Source of the DNA: Caprimulgus europaeus | Taxonomy: Eukaryota > Chordata > Aves > Caprimulgiformes > Caprimulgidae | Assembly (NCBI GenBank): GCA_907165065.1 | Contig: OU015532.1 | Location: 46,728,839-46,792,838 of the forward strand | Direction of reading: 5' to 3' | DNA length: 64,000 nt | Part shown: positions 1-11,820 of the stretch, piece after piece | How the letters are laid out: every line of letters starts with the position of its first letter | Position numbering within the stretch: the first letter of the stretch is position 1 | Program-made: the position numbers and the translations under genes | Notes under the pieces: model-generated | The model's database searches: none | Told to the model about the DNA's origin: nothing | The model's input: only the letters and a program-made list of their open reading frames with translations

Positions 1-1852
1 GTGATGTTTAGTGCTCAGTGAAACAGAATGGGATCAAACTTCCTTAAATGCCTTATGATGAGGTGTTCTGAAATTTTAGTAGAACATCCCATGTCCAGTT
101 GGCTCAAAGAAGTTTCAGCAAGCTCATCATTGCTCTGATTTGAGCTTTCATCCTGGGTTCCTCAAGAATTGAATTCACTGGTAAACAAGAAAACTTAACT
201 CTAAATTTTCTGTAGCACACATTTTTGGCAGGACTTTCTTACCTGAAGATGAGACAACCATAGTGAGAGGTCCCAGTTGCATGAGGGGCTTTGGCAGCAT
301 GTTTCTTTGGACAGTAGGACAAGGAGGTTCTGTTAACATAAACACTGTCAGATGCCAAATCATATCTGTATTGGCTCTGGCGATTGCTGACATCTCATTG
401 TCTCCATCTCTCAGGGGGTGGGTGGAGTGGAAGTGGTGTTGTCTTCAGTGGTGTTGAGTCTGCTTAAAAATAGCTTCTGAAATGATCATTTTGCAGCCTA
501 ACTTTTCTGGCAGGTGTCATGGTTTCCTGTTGCTGAGTTCCAGTGTCACAACTTAATCCAACACTGGATGTTTCATATGTTAACATGCAGAAATCACATA
601 TCCCACAGTTACACACTGCTGCTCGATTTATTTACTGCCTAAACCAGCCCAGTAATATTTCTCTTTCACTATTTATTGCAAATGCTGCTCAATTCTCAGA
701 TACCTGGAAGTATTCATTTGTAGGAACTGTAACTAATCTCATAATCCTAAAAAATAGCCAATCTATTACTTCCCACACTAGAAAGGTTTGGGTTTTTTCA
801 CATCAGCCACATGGGTTTTAAATATTCTTCTGGTGGGGTGTGGGTTTATTTTGTGAAAAGCCAAGAACAGACATTTTTTTCTATAAATACCTTTGTAGTG
901 TCTTAGCACTTAGATTCTCTCAAGATTTATCTTGATGGGGGAAAATATATATATATATTTGTTTGGAAAACATTTCATGAAATATAGTTTGAAGAAATAT
1001 AAATTCATTACCCCTAGTGGAACCATGTCAATGCTATTGACTTATATGAAGCTATAGTAGTTTAGGTTAAATTAGAATCTGACTATTTTTTGTATATTTA
1101 TAGGAAATCTGTACTTTGGAAGGTAAATGTACCCCTCAGCTGGAGCCAGGAAGGTCCAGGGATGGTGGCTAAAAGCTGTTGTCTAGCGAAGATGATGGCT
1201 TGTTGAAGGATTAAATGATTACTTATTCTCTTTCTTTCCCCTACTTGCCTTGGTATTAAAAAAAGAAGTGATGACTCTTGGCTTTTATCAGGGAATATGC
1301 AGAAATCAATGGTATGGTGGCACTGCTTGTTCTTTGGCTTTGAGTATAGTTGACTGAGGGGGGAAAAAAATATCTAGTTTAACTGTTGACTCTCCTGCTA
1401 GAGTTGCCATTGTTAACAGTCTTTCCCTGTTTTCATTATAAGCTCCTCCACCCTGCCATCAAAGTTTAGATTTTTCAAGAATGTAATGTACAATATCTGA
1501 ACTCAGGGAGCGTTTTTAAATAGTTTGTTTCACTATTTTAGCTTTATTGAAAAAAAAGCCAACAAAACAACAACAAACTGTGTATTTTATTATAAAACAA
1601 CTCTACCTATTCAAAATAATCTTCCTTTACTACAATTAAACGGGTACCTGGATTTTAACATCCTTTTCTTCAGCAGATCATTTGTTTTGGTTGCTCAGCA
1701 GTCTTTTGAATTAGCTGACAGCACCACACTATGATTTTTAAGTTGTATCTAACATTCTAGTCAATGATTTCTACATACATTACTGTAATTATGTAGTAAT
1801 TGTCTGCTTAAACAGTTCTATCACATTTTAATACAGAAAGCTTTCATTGTTT

Positions 1853-1880
1853 TGTGTGTGTATGCACACATACACACACA
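1853..1880. repeat. 28-bp alternating purine-pyrimidine hairpin
   Basis: Left arm 1853-1864 (TG repeats ending TATG) and right arm 1869-1880 (CATA followed by CA repeats) are perfect 12-bp reverse complements around a 4-base loop (CACA). All 28 bases alternate pyrimidine and purine without a break. The sequence can therefore form either a cruciform or left-handed Z-DNA. It is probably a TG/CA microsatellite that acquired mirror-image expansion. Confidence 0.85.
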
Positions 1881-2944
1881 GATTATTTTTGAGTTGATAA
1901 AGAAAATATTTCAGCCCTTTGAGGCCATTGTAAAAAACCCCAACTTCAGAATTAATACAATTACTGGTATTATGTTTAGCCATGATGTTAGAAGGGTTGT
2001 AGATAAGGGATTTAAGACAAGAGGAAGTTCTTTTAAAAACTGACTGATTTGAGAAAAACTTTGAGAGACACAGAATAAACAAAGACTTGGGAAAAGAATT
2101 ACTTCAAACCAGTGGCCTTCAGGAATATGCTTTAGTTCACTGAACTGGGCCAAATTATCCAATGAATATATTCAATAACTTGTCGTGACTAAGGGCAAAA
2201 CAAAATGTTTACAAGAAGTGAGCTTCTTGAAGAATAACAGCTGACTTAAATTGAAGAAACAAGGAAGATGTTGGTAAAAACAGAAAGCATAAATAAGAAG
2301 ACAAGTTGTTGTCCCTAGCTTTCAGAAAAGTCAGAGTCCCCATTAATCATAGGCACTGAAGTTTAAGCTTCCCACTAGATTGCTTGTTAAGCTTTGGTGC
2401 CCCATCAATTATGAGAACTTTTATGCTTTATTTCAGACTTTTAAGAAGTTTTGACCTTTCTTCCAGGATAAGATCCAGACTTCTGTAAGCCATATCCCTC
2501 AGATATTTTTTTTTTTCTAAAAGTAATTAATCTCCATTACATCAAAGACCCAAATTGACCCTGTAGGTTTCTCTGGTGCCCCTGTGAACCACTGTGCAAG
2601 AGGCATTGTCAGTCAGAGATTTGGCTTTTGGTGGAGTCCAGGCAAATTCAGTATGCCTTTATAATTAGGAAAAGCTGTTTCTCTTCCTTTTTAATCTGTT
2701 ATTCATTCAACATTGCTGACAATGTCAAGGGGAAAAAAAAAAAAAACCAACCCAAACCCACCATTTTTATCTCAACCTCATTGCATTATCCCTTCAAGCT
2801 GAGTTTTAACCTGCAACAGGATAAACAACATCATAGCCATGCTGGGATTGTGCTGTAGCTATTGATTTTTCTGTTTAAAGCCCTTGGTGGTCAATGGTGA
2901 CAATATAAACCACCAAAATAGTTGCAGAAGAGTAAGATTTTGTC

Positions 2945-2977
2945 TTTATTATTTATTTATTTATTATTATTATTATA
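2945..2977 (+). repeat. TTAT/ATT microsatellite
   Basis: A short run of TTTA units passes into ATT units. It is an ordinary simple repeat. Confidence 0.85.
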
Positions 2978-3616
2978 CTTTGTTATGCTGATGGACCACA
3001 TTTCTTTATGTTGTTTTGTGGGACATCAGAACCTGAGAGAATAGGGTGAAATCTGTTTAATTCTGAAGGCAAGCACAGTGCTTAATCAGAGATTAGTCCT
3101 CAAATGGTATTTAAATAGGGTTAAAATCATCTAAGGTCTAACTTATTATAGAAAGTGCTGGCTCCTTGTTTCCTGTTGTCTGTGAGAATTGTTTCCTTGG
3201 GTTTCTGAGTGTATGTTGCCATTGGCCAAAGCCACATGGATTATTTTTTAGCAATTCATTTTCTGTATCTCTTGTCTGTGTACTACATTTACCAAGATAT
3301 CCACCCCTAGGATAAGAGAAGATTATACAAAGGACTGTTTACAATGACAAACCAAATTTCTTGAAGCTTTTTATAGCCCTTTCAGCAGAACCATCTGAAA
3401 TATTCCTCATGTGAAGAAATGGCAACCAGACACCCCAACTATTATCACAGCCCCAATACAGGCACAATTAAGGTGAACACTGTCCTTGTTGCAAGAAGCC
3501 AACCTGCTATGTCTAGAGAGATTTAAAAATTGAACTAGGAAGCAGCAATGTTACTGACAGGTATCTCACCTGCCTGGACTCTACCTCATCCTTTGATAAA
3601 CTGTGGGCAGTTTGTT

Positions 3617-3663
3617 TAAAAAAAAAATTAAAATAAAATAAATAAAAAATATATTAAAAAAAT
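3617..3663 (+). repeat. A-rich low-complexity tract
   Basis: A run of A interspersed with TAAAA and TAAAT units. It could be a decayed poly(A) tail, but no retrotransposon body is recognisable just upstream. Confidence 0.7.
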
Positions 3664-4439
3664 CAAATTTTCTTTCCTGTTTTTCACCTTGCAATTCTTT
3701 CTTAGAAATGGGAGTAATAGGATTCTACTATTTCTTCTCAATGCCAGTCTCATTTTAAATGAACTCTAATGGGTTTCTTTGAACTCCATCATTACTGCAG
3801 ATCTATAAATAGCAAAAACTTTTTGCAGGACGCTGATATTCAAAGATGGTGAACTACAAGGAAGCCAAGTCACCTAAAAGCAGCTTTTCTGTGACAGTCT
3901 TTCAGCAGTGTGCTTTGCACTTACCCTTTGTTATCATCTGCAGTGCAGTAGATTATAAAACCATAATTCGATACAAATATATTTTCCTCTGTCACAAAAT
4001 GCATTTTTAGAGAGGTTGGTTTGTGTGTCCTTGTGAAACAGAAATCACAGAGCTGTTGCAATTCAGTGAAGTCTTCTACTTGTGTTTCCCTGTAAATAAT
4101 GTAAATAATCTGCTGTCTGGACCTCTCTGCTATTGCCAGACAAAAGTGTGTTCGTAATTCTTGAAGCATTCATGGAGAAAAGCATAAATTTTCTTTTTCT
4201 TCTCATAAATTTAAAAAAACTACTCATTAACCACAGGAAAAAAAACCTGACTGACTTGCACCCTCATGTGAGACCGCAGATGTGGGTCTATTTCTGTCAA
4301 GCACTAGAGGAAGAGAAAGTAGTGTTGAGGAAAGGGCACTAGCAGCTTGTTTTGGAGCCGAGATGGAGGACACAGAGACACTCTGTATTAGCTGTGTAGC
4401 CTGTCTGGACCAGGAATATTGAGTAGGATGGGCAGAGGG

Positions 4440-4700
4440 AGAGAGAGCTCACGTACATCAGAAAGGGGGGTCATGCTACAGCTGGTTCTAGAGAGAATTG
4501 CAATTGCATTAGCAGTGCTGCGCTTGACATTAAATGTCATGTTCAATTGCAGGTTATTTAAGGGGATGCCTGTGGCTGTAGGAGTGGTGAGAAGGCAGAT
4601 GAATGTTTTATCTAATAACAACTGGGAGATCAATGGGAGTTTGACCAAGCACTGCTGAAAGGAATAGAGAAAAATGTATTTACAACTTTGTCTTATTAAG
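4440..4700. promoter_or_regulatory. Candidate conserved non-coding element
   Basis: This repeat-free block differs in texture from its AT-rich surroundings. It has CAATTG at 4501-4506, a TGACAT/ATGTCA inverted pair with 3-base spacer at 4525-4539, and a second CAATTG followed by CAG at 4544-4552. Reading frames stay open on both strands across it (4388-4648 minus, 4419-4658 plus), but neither translation looks like a protein. Short palindromes and homeodomain-like cores without coding signature suggest an enhancer-like element. This is inference; no conservation data were available. Confidence 0.25.
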
Positions 4701-5769
4701 CCGTGCTTTTCTACGTGAATCTTTTAATTTAGTTTCTCTCTCTTTGCCTGTATCTTATTACAACAGAAATATGGAACTTTATAACTGAACAAAACACTTT
4801 TGAAAGTAGGCCCCAAAGAACTGTATTTGGTGGTGGATGGGAGAGAGGGAGTGGACTGAATGGCACAATAATTCATTTCTGTCTCTGATATTTGTAAGGA
4901 AGGAACTTCTGATTTGGTCAAAAGATTCTTTCTGTATCTGTTTTAGCAGGATTTATGGGTGGTCTGCATCACTGGACACTGTCAAACCACTGCACTCATG
5001 TAATTTAGCACCTAGGATTTTGTCCAGTGGCTTATGGCTTTTTAGCCACTCCAGTTTGTTAAAAAAAGTATTATTTTCTTGAATATGCTCAAGACAGAAA
5101 AAAGTGTAATATTTCTAATTAGCTTTGGATTCCTGAAGACTGAATTGTGATTTGGATAGCTGCGTGCACAGCAGATGTCTCTAGGATGTCCAGAAGTCTC
5201 TTAAGAGTTTCTGTTACAAAATTGGACGTGTAGAAAACCTGGGCAAACACAAAAAAAATCCTTGATTTATACCTGGAGAAATTTTCCAATGGAAATAGAA
5301 AATTTTCTGTAAACAAGAGATGTAGACAAGCCCTAAAGGAAGGTCTGCAATATGGTCCCAGGTTTGATGTCACTCTGGCAGAGCTCAGCTGCTTTAATGA
5401 CAAGCTAAGGCAAGATAACTCATCATTTCTCTCCAGTTCCCACTGAAATAATGAATAAGTGGCAGTGTATGGTGTGAATGGATTCCAAAACTCCTTCAAA
5501 GATCAGCCTTGAGCAGTCCTTTTCAAGTTTGTGGTGCTGGTGGACAGACAGAATTGTTGCATGTTATGTCATCCCACTTGAGACTATGTTATTGACTTGT
5601 GTGATTCTGATCGTAATTGCTGTGCAGACATCTTCATGAGTGCTTGAGTATGATTTGAAATTAGGCAGTCATGCATCACCAACATAGAATTGGGAGCATT
5701 GTTATTACTATTTCTGCTGAGGTATTGAATGAAGAGTGGAATTCAAAGAAAGGCTTCATTATATGAGGT

Positions 5770-6360
5770 TGTCGTGGTTTAACCCCAGCTGGCAACTAAG
5801 CACCATGCAGCTGCTTGGTCACTTTGCGTGTGTGGAATGGGGGAGAGAATTATTGGAAGAGTAAATATGAGAAAACTCATGAACTGAGATAAAGACAGTT
5901 TAACAGGTAAAGCAAAAGCCAAGTGCACAAGCAAAGCAAAACAAAGAATTCATTCCCTCCTTCCCATCACAGGCAGGTGCTCAGCCATCTCCAGGACAGC
6001 AGAGCTCCATCATGCGTAATGGTTATGTGGGAAGATAAACACCATTGCTCTGAATGTCTCCCCATTCCTTCTTCCCTCTTTTTTTCCCCCAGGTTTATAC
6101 ACTGAGCATGATGTCACATGGTCTGGAATATCCCTTGGTCAGCTGTCCCAGCTGTGTCCCCTCCCAACTCCTTCTGCACCCCCAGCCTCCTCGCTGGCAG
6201 AGCATGATGAGAAGCTGAGAAGCCCCTGACTGAGTGTACACACTAAGTAACAACTCACACATCAGTGTGTTATCAATGTTCTTCTCATCGTAGAACCAAC
6301 ACCTGGTATTACAGAGCTACCAGGAAGAAAATTGACTTTATCCAAGCTAAAACCAGGACA
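5770..6360 (+). mobile_element. Solo ERV LTR, type A
   Basis: The 591-bp element starts TGTCGTGGTTTAACC and ends AACCAGGACA, giving the TG...CA ends of a retroviral LTR. The flanking 5 bp are GAGGT on the left (5765-5769) and TAGGT on the right (6361-6365), matching at 4 of 5, consistent with a 5-bp target duplication. ERVL-type and some other avian ERVs make 5-bp duplications, so an ERVL-like origin is favoured but not proven. No internal retroviral region flanks it, so it is a solo LTR left by recombination. It is related to the copies at 21194-21630 (opposite strand, roughly 85-90% identical by eye) and 32951-33284. Divergence suggests an old fixed insertion. Confidence 0.85.
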
Positions 6361-7907
6361 TAGGTTCTGAATAGACAGAGAATAAGGATGTTCCCTCCCC
6401 AAAAGAACTGCTAGTCAGAGCTGGAGATAAAACATGAGAAGAGACTAAGAGGACAGAGGCGAAGGGTTGAGGTTGCAGCAGTGACATGTGGGGAATCTAT
6501 AATTACTGATAGTGGTGGGCTCGATGGCAACAGGTGCTACTGCCCAAACTGGTGGCAGATGTTAGTGGTCTGGCAGGGCTAGGCATAAGGCAGGTCATAA
6601 GTGGTTTTAAAATTGAGAAGATGGCAATCCAAATGTGTAAATAGGTGTGGCTTTCACATTTACAACAACATTTTAGGTAAAGTTCACTTTAACAGTGGAG
6701 AGTCTTCAAAGTGAAGATGGCCTTGAAATAATGTGCACAATAGCACGATACGGTGTGGAACAGAGAGCTTGTGCTCTGTGTGATGGTGTCTACTGGGGAA
6801 CAAGACTTATTTTGTGGTGTTCTCATTTTGCACAGGTTTTCCCAGGGAACAAAACTTTTTGTTCAAACCATTACTCTTGTCCAGAACTGAAAACACTATT
6901 ATTATTTTTTTTTACCATCTAGTTCTAATCAGGGTTTAACAAAGGCTCTGAAAGGATTCCATAGTGATTTAAACCAGGTGGAGGAGGCTTGAAACAGGTG
7001 CTGTGGTTCTTCAGTTTGTCAAAATCAATCAGTACAAAATGTGTGTTCCTTGGCCAGACTGTAGCTCTGGGATTTACTGCTTACCTTGTTGTCACAAGAA
7101 GAACATGAGTCTCCTGTAAAGGATCCGGTCCCTGGCCCTGTTGTAGAGGTTGGGCAAAACCATTGGAAGGAAAATGAGTAACTCAACTGCCAATAAATAG
7201 AATATCTGTAATTTCACTTCTCAGGGCTGATTAAAGAAGAATCCAATTTTGTGACACAGCTTTGAGCAAAGAATTAATCTGTTTAAATCAAAGATGATTA
7301 TGATCACTCTTGTAATACAAAGTAGTGTGTTTGATGTCATTAAAAAACCAGAATCTTATGAAAACTGTAAGTTGTGAGGCCCAGGCTATAGACCCACAGG
7401 CTGTGGTCCCCCACCAGCAAGGCCTTTGATTTTTATTTGTAAATATTAAAAATTTCTGTCTCTGTTCTGTACCTTCCCTGCCAAGTACCCATTCTTAAAT
7501 GCTGAGCTTTTCAGTTTTAAATTATTAACTTGTAAATGAAACAAAAAGATCTAAGAACAAGTCAGACTTAAGAACCAGAATAAATGCACCTTGTTAAGAT
7601 GAAAAATGGCAGGAAAAAACCCCAACAACAACAAAAAAATTGATGAATTTCTAAAATTATTTTTCAAATTCTTTTCTCTTCACATCCCTAGCTGTCAAAT
7701 TCCCTCTCTCCTTGCTGGGATGTCCATGCAGGACATGTCTTTACCTCAGCAAAAATTGTTTAATGTTTAATAATTTTAACCTGCTGAGGCCAAATATTAC
7801 TACATGCTTTTGTAAATTCTTCCTAATTATTAATGACAAGTTACTTAATTTTATGAAGTTCTTAGCGTGAAAGGAAGATCTTGAATGAGAAATGTGTATA
7901 TATGTGT

Positions 7908-7913
<6 letters not shown>
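6361..7913. other. Unique non-coding stretch
   Basis: No gene or clear repeat is seen. A block at about 7190-7330 is rich in TCF/LEF-like ATCAAAG and TTTGAGC cores and ATTAAT/ATTAAA homeodomain-like cores, and is a weak regulatory candidate. Confidence 0.5.

Positions 7914-7951
<38 letters not shown>
7914..7951. repeat. (AT)n microsatellite
   Basis: About 19 uninterrupted AT dinucleotides. Simple repeat, likely length-polymorphic. Confidence 0.95.
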
Positions 7952-7954
<3 letters not shown>

Positions 7955-8543
7955 CTATTCCTAGATATGACTTGTCCTTTATTTTAAAGCCACGTAATCA
8001 GAAAAGAAATAAACCCACCATGCAAAAATTTGTGTGGGATTTCCAGATAAATTCTATTCCAGATAACTTTGTGCCTGAAGCCTAAAATCCTCTTCTTTGG
8101 AATCTTTTCCACTTTTAATCTGAGTGAGACTGTATCAGTGCTCCTCAGGGACCTGGCTGCCTGGGCCACATTTCCAGTGCTCCTGCTCACTTGGACAGGT
8201 GGCTGTGGAGTAGAGGAAGAGTCAAGAACTTTGTTTTCCTTCCTCAATCTGTTTGTGACTCCTTTCTGTCTGTCTAACCAAATGTCTTGGCACTTTCCTT
8301 CTTTCTGAAGGAAAAATAAAGGAAAAAAAAAATATCATGGAAGTAGTTGGAGTAAATGCAAAGGATAGTATTCAAAATGTCATTTCCTTCTCCTCCCACC
8401 CCCTTCAAGTGATTTAGCCAGGGAGAAACTACATCTGGATTTTTTTTTCCTTGTATCTAAAGAACATTGTCTCCCAGGAAAAAAAAAAATTAACAAAACC
8501 TCTTGTTTGAGGACTAAATCCACTTTGCCTAGTGCAGACTGTC

Positions 8544-8591
8544 TATATTATTATATTATTATTATAATATTATATATTATATTATTATAAG
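8544..8591. repeat. TATTAT self-complementary AT tract
   Basis: TATTA and TATAATATTATA units follow one another with no G or C for about 48 bases. It is a simple repeat with hairpin potential. Confidence 0.8.
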
Positions 8592-10010
8592 ACCCTACCA
8601 CCTTTTCCTTCTGTCATTCTAATGGGTCCACACAATAACCTTGGTGCTCTAGTCAGTGTTGGAATTTAATCTACCCAATACCTCTCCTCATCTTATTTAC
8701 ACTAATCACATCCTAGTGTTATTCCACCAGTAGCAGCTGAATTAGCTGTGAATTTCATTAAGATTTCTATTTCCCCATATGAGCTTTTGTTTGATATTGA
8801 ATTTGTATTGAATAGCAGAATGCTTTGCTGCAGTGGAGTTGGAGTGGGGTTTTTTTGGCCTGAGGTAGGGAAGCAGTACTATTGACTTCACTGGGGAAAA
8901 ATGTGACCTAGTTAAGCATGTTTTGTGTCACTAAGTGTGGAGTACCATTACCTACAGAATTACTACAATTTTTAGTCCAGAAAGTTAGTTTTAAGCTTGG
9001 CTAAAGATATGATTGCTCCCTTTTATTAGTATAATGTACTTGCTTCATGAATATGCATTTTTGCTTAATGCCTGTGTAATGCATTGCTAATTGCCTTTGT
9101 GTGTGGGTTAGTAATTTTTCAGACTCTCAGATTTTAACTTTTTTTTTTTCTTTTAGTCAGAAAATTTTTCATTAAAAAGTTATTTTCATTTCTTCAGTAT
9201 TGTCAGAAATTGAAAATAAAGGGAATATCCTTACCATTAATTTTAGGTTACTCAGGCATCTAATTAATAGACTGTCATGTGACACAAAGCATCAATTTAA
9301 GTCCTAATATTAAGTGCACTCAGTAGTTGTTTTAGAGGATTTAAGTTATATCAGAATGCAAAATACCTTGTCTGACCTTCACAAGACAAAGTAACTTTAT
9401 GTGAAGATGCTTAGTTTAAAACTAGGCAGGTTTTGCTGCTTTATTTCTTAAGCCAGTCTTGAAATTAAAAGTAACCCAAACCATTATATTATGAAGAAGT
9501 AATTCAGTTCTTTGAGTCTGAGGAACCCATAAACCAACATTTTCCACAGCAATGTAAATGATTTACACTGAATTAGGTTTTTTTTTTCATTTTGAAAGCA
9601 GTACATGATCTTGATTTGACTTTCCTTTTTTCCATCTGTGGAGAGTTTCATTATATGATGCCTCAGCAAGTTTTTCGGAGAGCAAAACCACTGCACTAAT
9701 AAAAGTAAGTTATTAAGAATTTGACAGAAAGCCATCTAGTAAATACAACTCCATTTTGAAGAAATAGACCATTTTTATCTTGATTTGAGAGTTATGTTAC
9801 TGAAAGGAAAAAGAATTTAGGTGGTCTCCAATATCTTTTGTGGAACATTTAATAACCATTAATGTTTTATTGAAATGTAAAGGTCTAAAGAGCTGAACCA
9901 AAAATATTTTCCACATGAAAACCTTTTGCCCGTCTGTGTTTAAACTAGAGGCAGGTAAAAATTAAAAGCTTTGTTTGTAATTTTCTTTGATTCATAACAA
10001 TATTTTTGTA

Positions 10011-10075
10011 TTTGGTATTAATATTACCAAATAATATTTGGTATTATTTTCTAATTTATAAATTAAATTAGAAAA
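10011..10075. repeat. Compound inverted repeats
   Basis: A perfect 11-bp stem, TTTTCTAATTT (10047-10057) against its complement (10065-10075), encloses a 7-base loop. Just upstream, two TTTGGTATTA copies flank a partly complementary ATTACCAAA. Together they make about 65 bp of hairpin-prone DNA. Confidence 0.75.
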
Positions 10076-11712
10076 GAGAGTAAGTGGATGAATGAAAGCA
10101 TGATGAAAATTATAAAAAACCCACATTTTTTTAAGATTCTGCATTAAAAAAAGAAAAATATTCTAGCCAACAGTCATTTTTTGACACTTTGTGTGTCCCA
10201 GTAGGTGACAGAAAACAAAACCCTCTTGTGATCTCTTAAATGAATGCGAGTATCTTAATAGAAGTAAACAAACAAAGGAAACCACTTCCTTCCAAGAAAA
10301 CATTTCAGAATTGCATAATCAGTGGTAATCAAGGACTCTGAAAATATTTTGCAGTGAACTGATGTATCAGGAATAAAGCCAGAATTATTTGAATAATCCA
10401 GGGTTTCCTTCTAAGTAGTGTTTCATTCTGGTTGTGTTTCTCCATTTCATCTTGAAAATGATAAATTGATGGATCTGTACCAGGGGATTGTCAAAATTAA
10501 TGTCACCAGAACTGGAATTAGTACTGAGAATGAAAATATTACTCTTATTGCTGCTTTGAACTTAAGCTAAAAAAATCTAAAATGCTTTGGAAATGTTGAC
10601 AGAAAATAGTGGCTACACACTTGTGATTTCTAAATCCACTGCAACACTTAAAACCAAAGATGTGTATGTGGCATATTGTGGGCAGACAAAAGTCACCTCA
10701 TTGCTTCTGGTATCAATTGGGAGCCAGTTTGGACCAAAGCCCAAACTGATGCAAGGTCCCTTAGAATCAGGATCACATTAATTTCATTTTCCTGACTCCT
10801 GTGTGGGAAGAATAAGGCACTTTTTAATAATTGTTGGTGTTTTCTAGAAAGAGTTTTATAATGCTGCTGACATTCATGTGTGAAAAACAATGCCTGGAAC
10901 AGGGCTGGGAGTGGGAGGAAGGGGGTTGACGTGAAAGACAGCAGTGTGAACGCAGTGTTGTGCTCTGGGGTCTGATGTCTCCTAGATGATGATGTCTCTG
11001 TGTAAAGGTGAGATCCTCCAGGTCAGACAGCACCACCTGATCAAACCTACTCCAGAGTTCCCTCAGGAACAAAGAAGGGAGTGTTTTGCCATTTAGTGAG
11101 TTCACGCCATCACACTCAGAACAGCAATTTTATTTTCTTGTTTTAATCTTTATTTTTTTAAAGATGGAGGAGTTAATGATCAATTGCTGCCCACTGATCC
11201 AATTCATGTTCTGGATAGATAGGGGAAAAAAAACCCCACCTCTTTAGCCCACAGCTATATCTGTGAATCATTCACATCTGATGGCATAACCTTTGTCTTT
11301 GGTTGCAATTCTTCCTAAAATGGTGATTCCAAGACTTGGCAGTGGGGTTTTTTTTGCCTGTAACACCCTGGAAAATGAGAATCCTCCTAACTCTTCTAGC
11401 ATGTTTTATACAGTCTGAGATACTTACCAACCACCATGCCAGCCTCCAGCTGAGTCACCCAACAGGATGATCTAAGATTCCATGACTTCTTTGCAGGCTT
11501 CCAGTCACTTACACTTTTATATCGTGTTTTAGAGTGAATCCCCAGAGGTCTTGGTTTAGATTTTAAGTTCTCCATACTGAACTGTCATCATTTCAATAAA
11601 TTACAAAGCTTAACAGCTCCAGAAATCAGACTCCATATATATATATATCTATATGTACCAGAACATTTAGTTGAAGTCTGAGTTTCAGCTAGAGGTAGGA
11701 CAATTTTATTTT

Positions 11713-11820
11713 TATTATTACTATTATTACTATTATTACTATTATTACTATTATTACTATTATTACTATTATTACTATTATTACTATTATTACTATTATT
11801 ACTATTATTACTATTATTAC
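11713..11820. repeat. Exact 12 x 9-bp microsatellite (TATTATTAC)
   Basis: Twelve uninterrupted copies of the 9-mer TATTATTAC. The unit is a multiple of three without minus-strand stops, so the minus strand reads as an Asn-Asn-Ser repeat (part of an open frame at 11588-11836). That is a consequence of the repeat, not evidence of a gene. Perfection implies recent expansion and probable length polymorphism. Confidence 0.95.

Larger units (their letters stand above)
1..5769. other. Unique AT-rich non-coding stretch
   Basis: I see no gene or interspersed repeat here. The stretch holds an alternating purine-pyrimidine hairpin at 1853-1880, a TTAT/ATT microsatellite at 2945-2977, an A-rich tract at 3617-3663, and a balanced, motif-dense block at about 4440-4700. 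Open frames of 60-126 codons occur on both strands (for example 5119-5499 on the minus strand). Their translations resemble no family I know and their number is what AT-moderate non-coding DNA gives by chance. Confidence 0.6.
7952..11712. other. Unique AT-rich stretch with small inverted repeats
   Basis: No gene seen. It contains an ATT/AT-rich self-complementary tract at 8544-8591, two ATGCAT palindromes at 9053-9058 and 9079-9084 inside a repeat-free block (about 9000-9310), and compound inverted repeats at 10011-10075. Open frames here are below 100 codons and unrecognised. Confidence 0.55.

Noticed and set aside
4330-4440. Possible processed pseudogene (GAGCCGAGATGGAGGACAC)
   Set aside because: No continuing frame, no known protein and no poly(A) tail follow.
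5119-5499. 126-codon minus-strand frame
   Set aside because: No recognisable domain, no flanking signals, and overlapping frames of similar length are common by chance.
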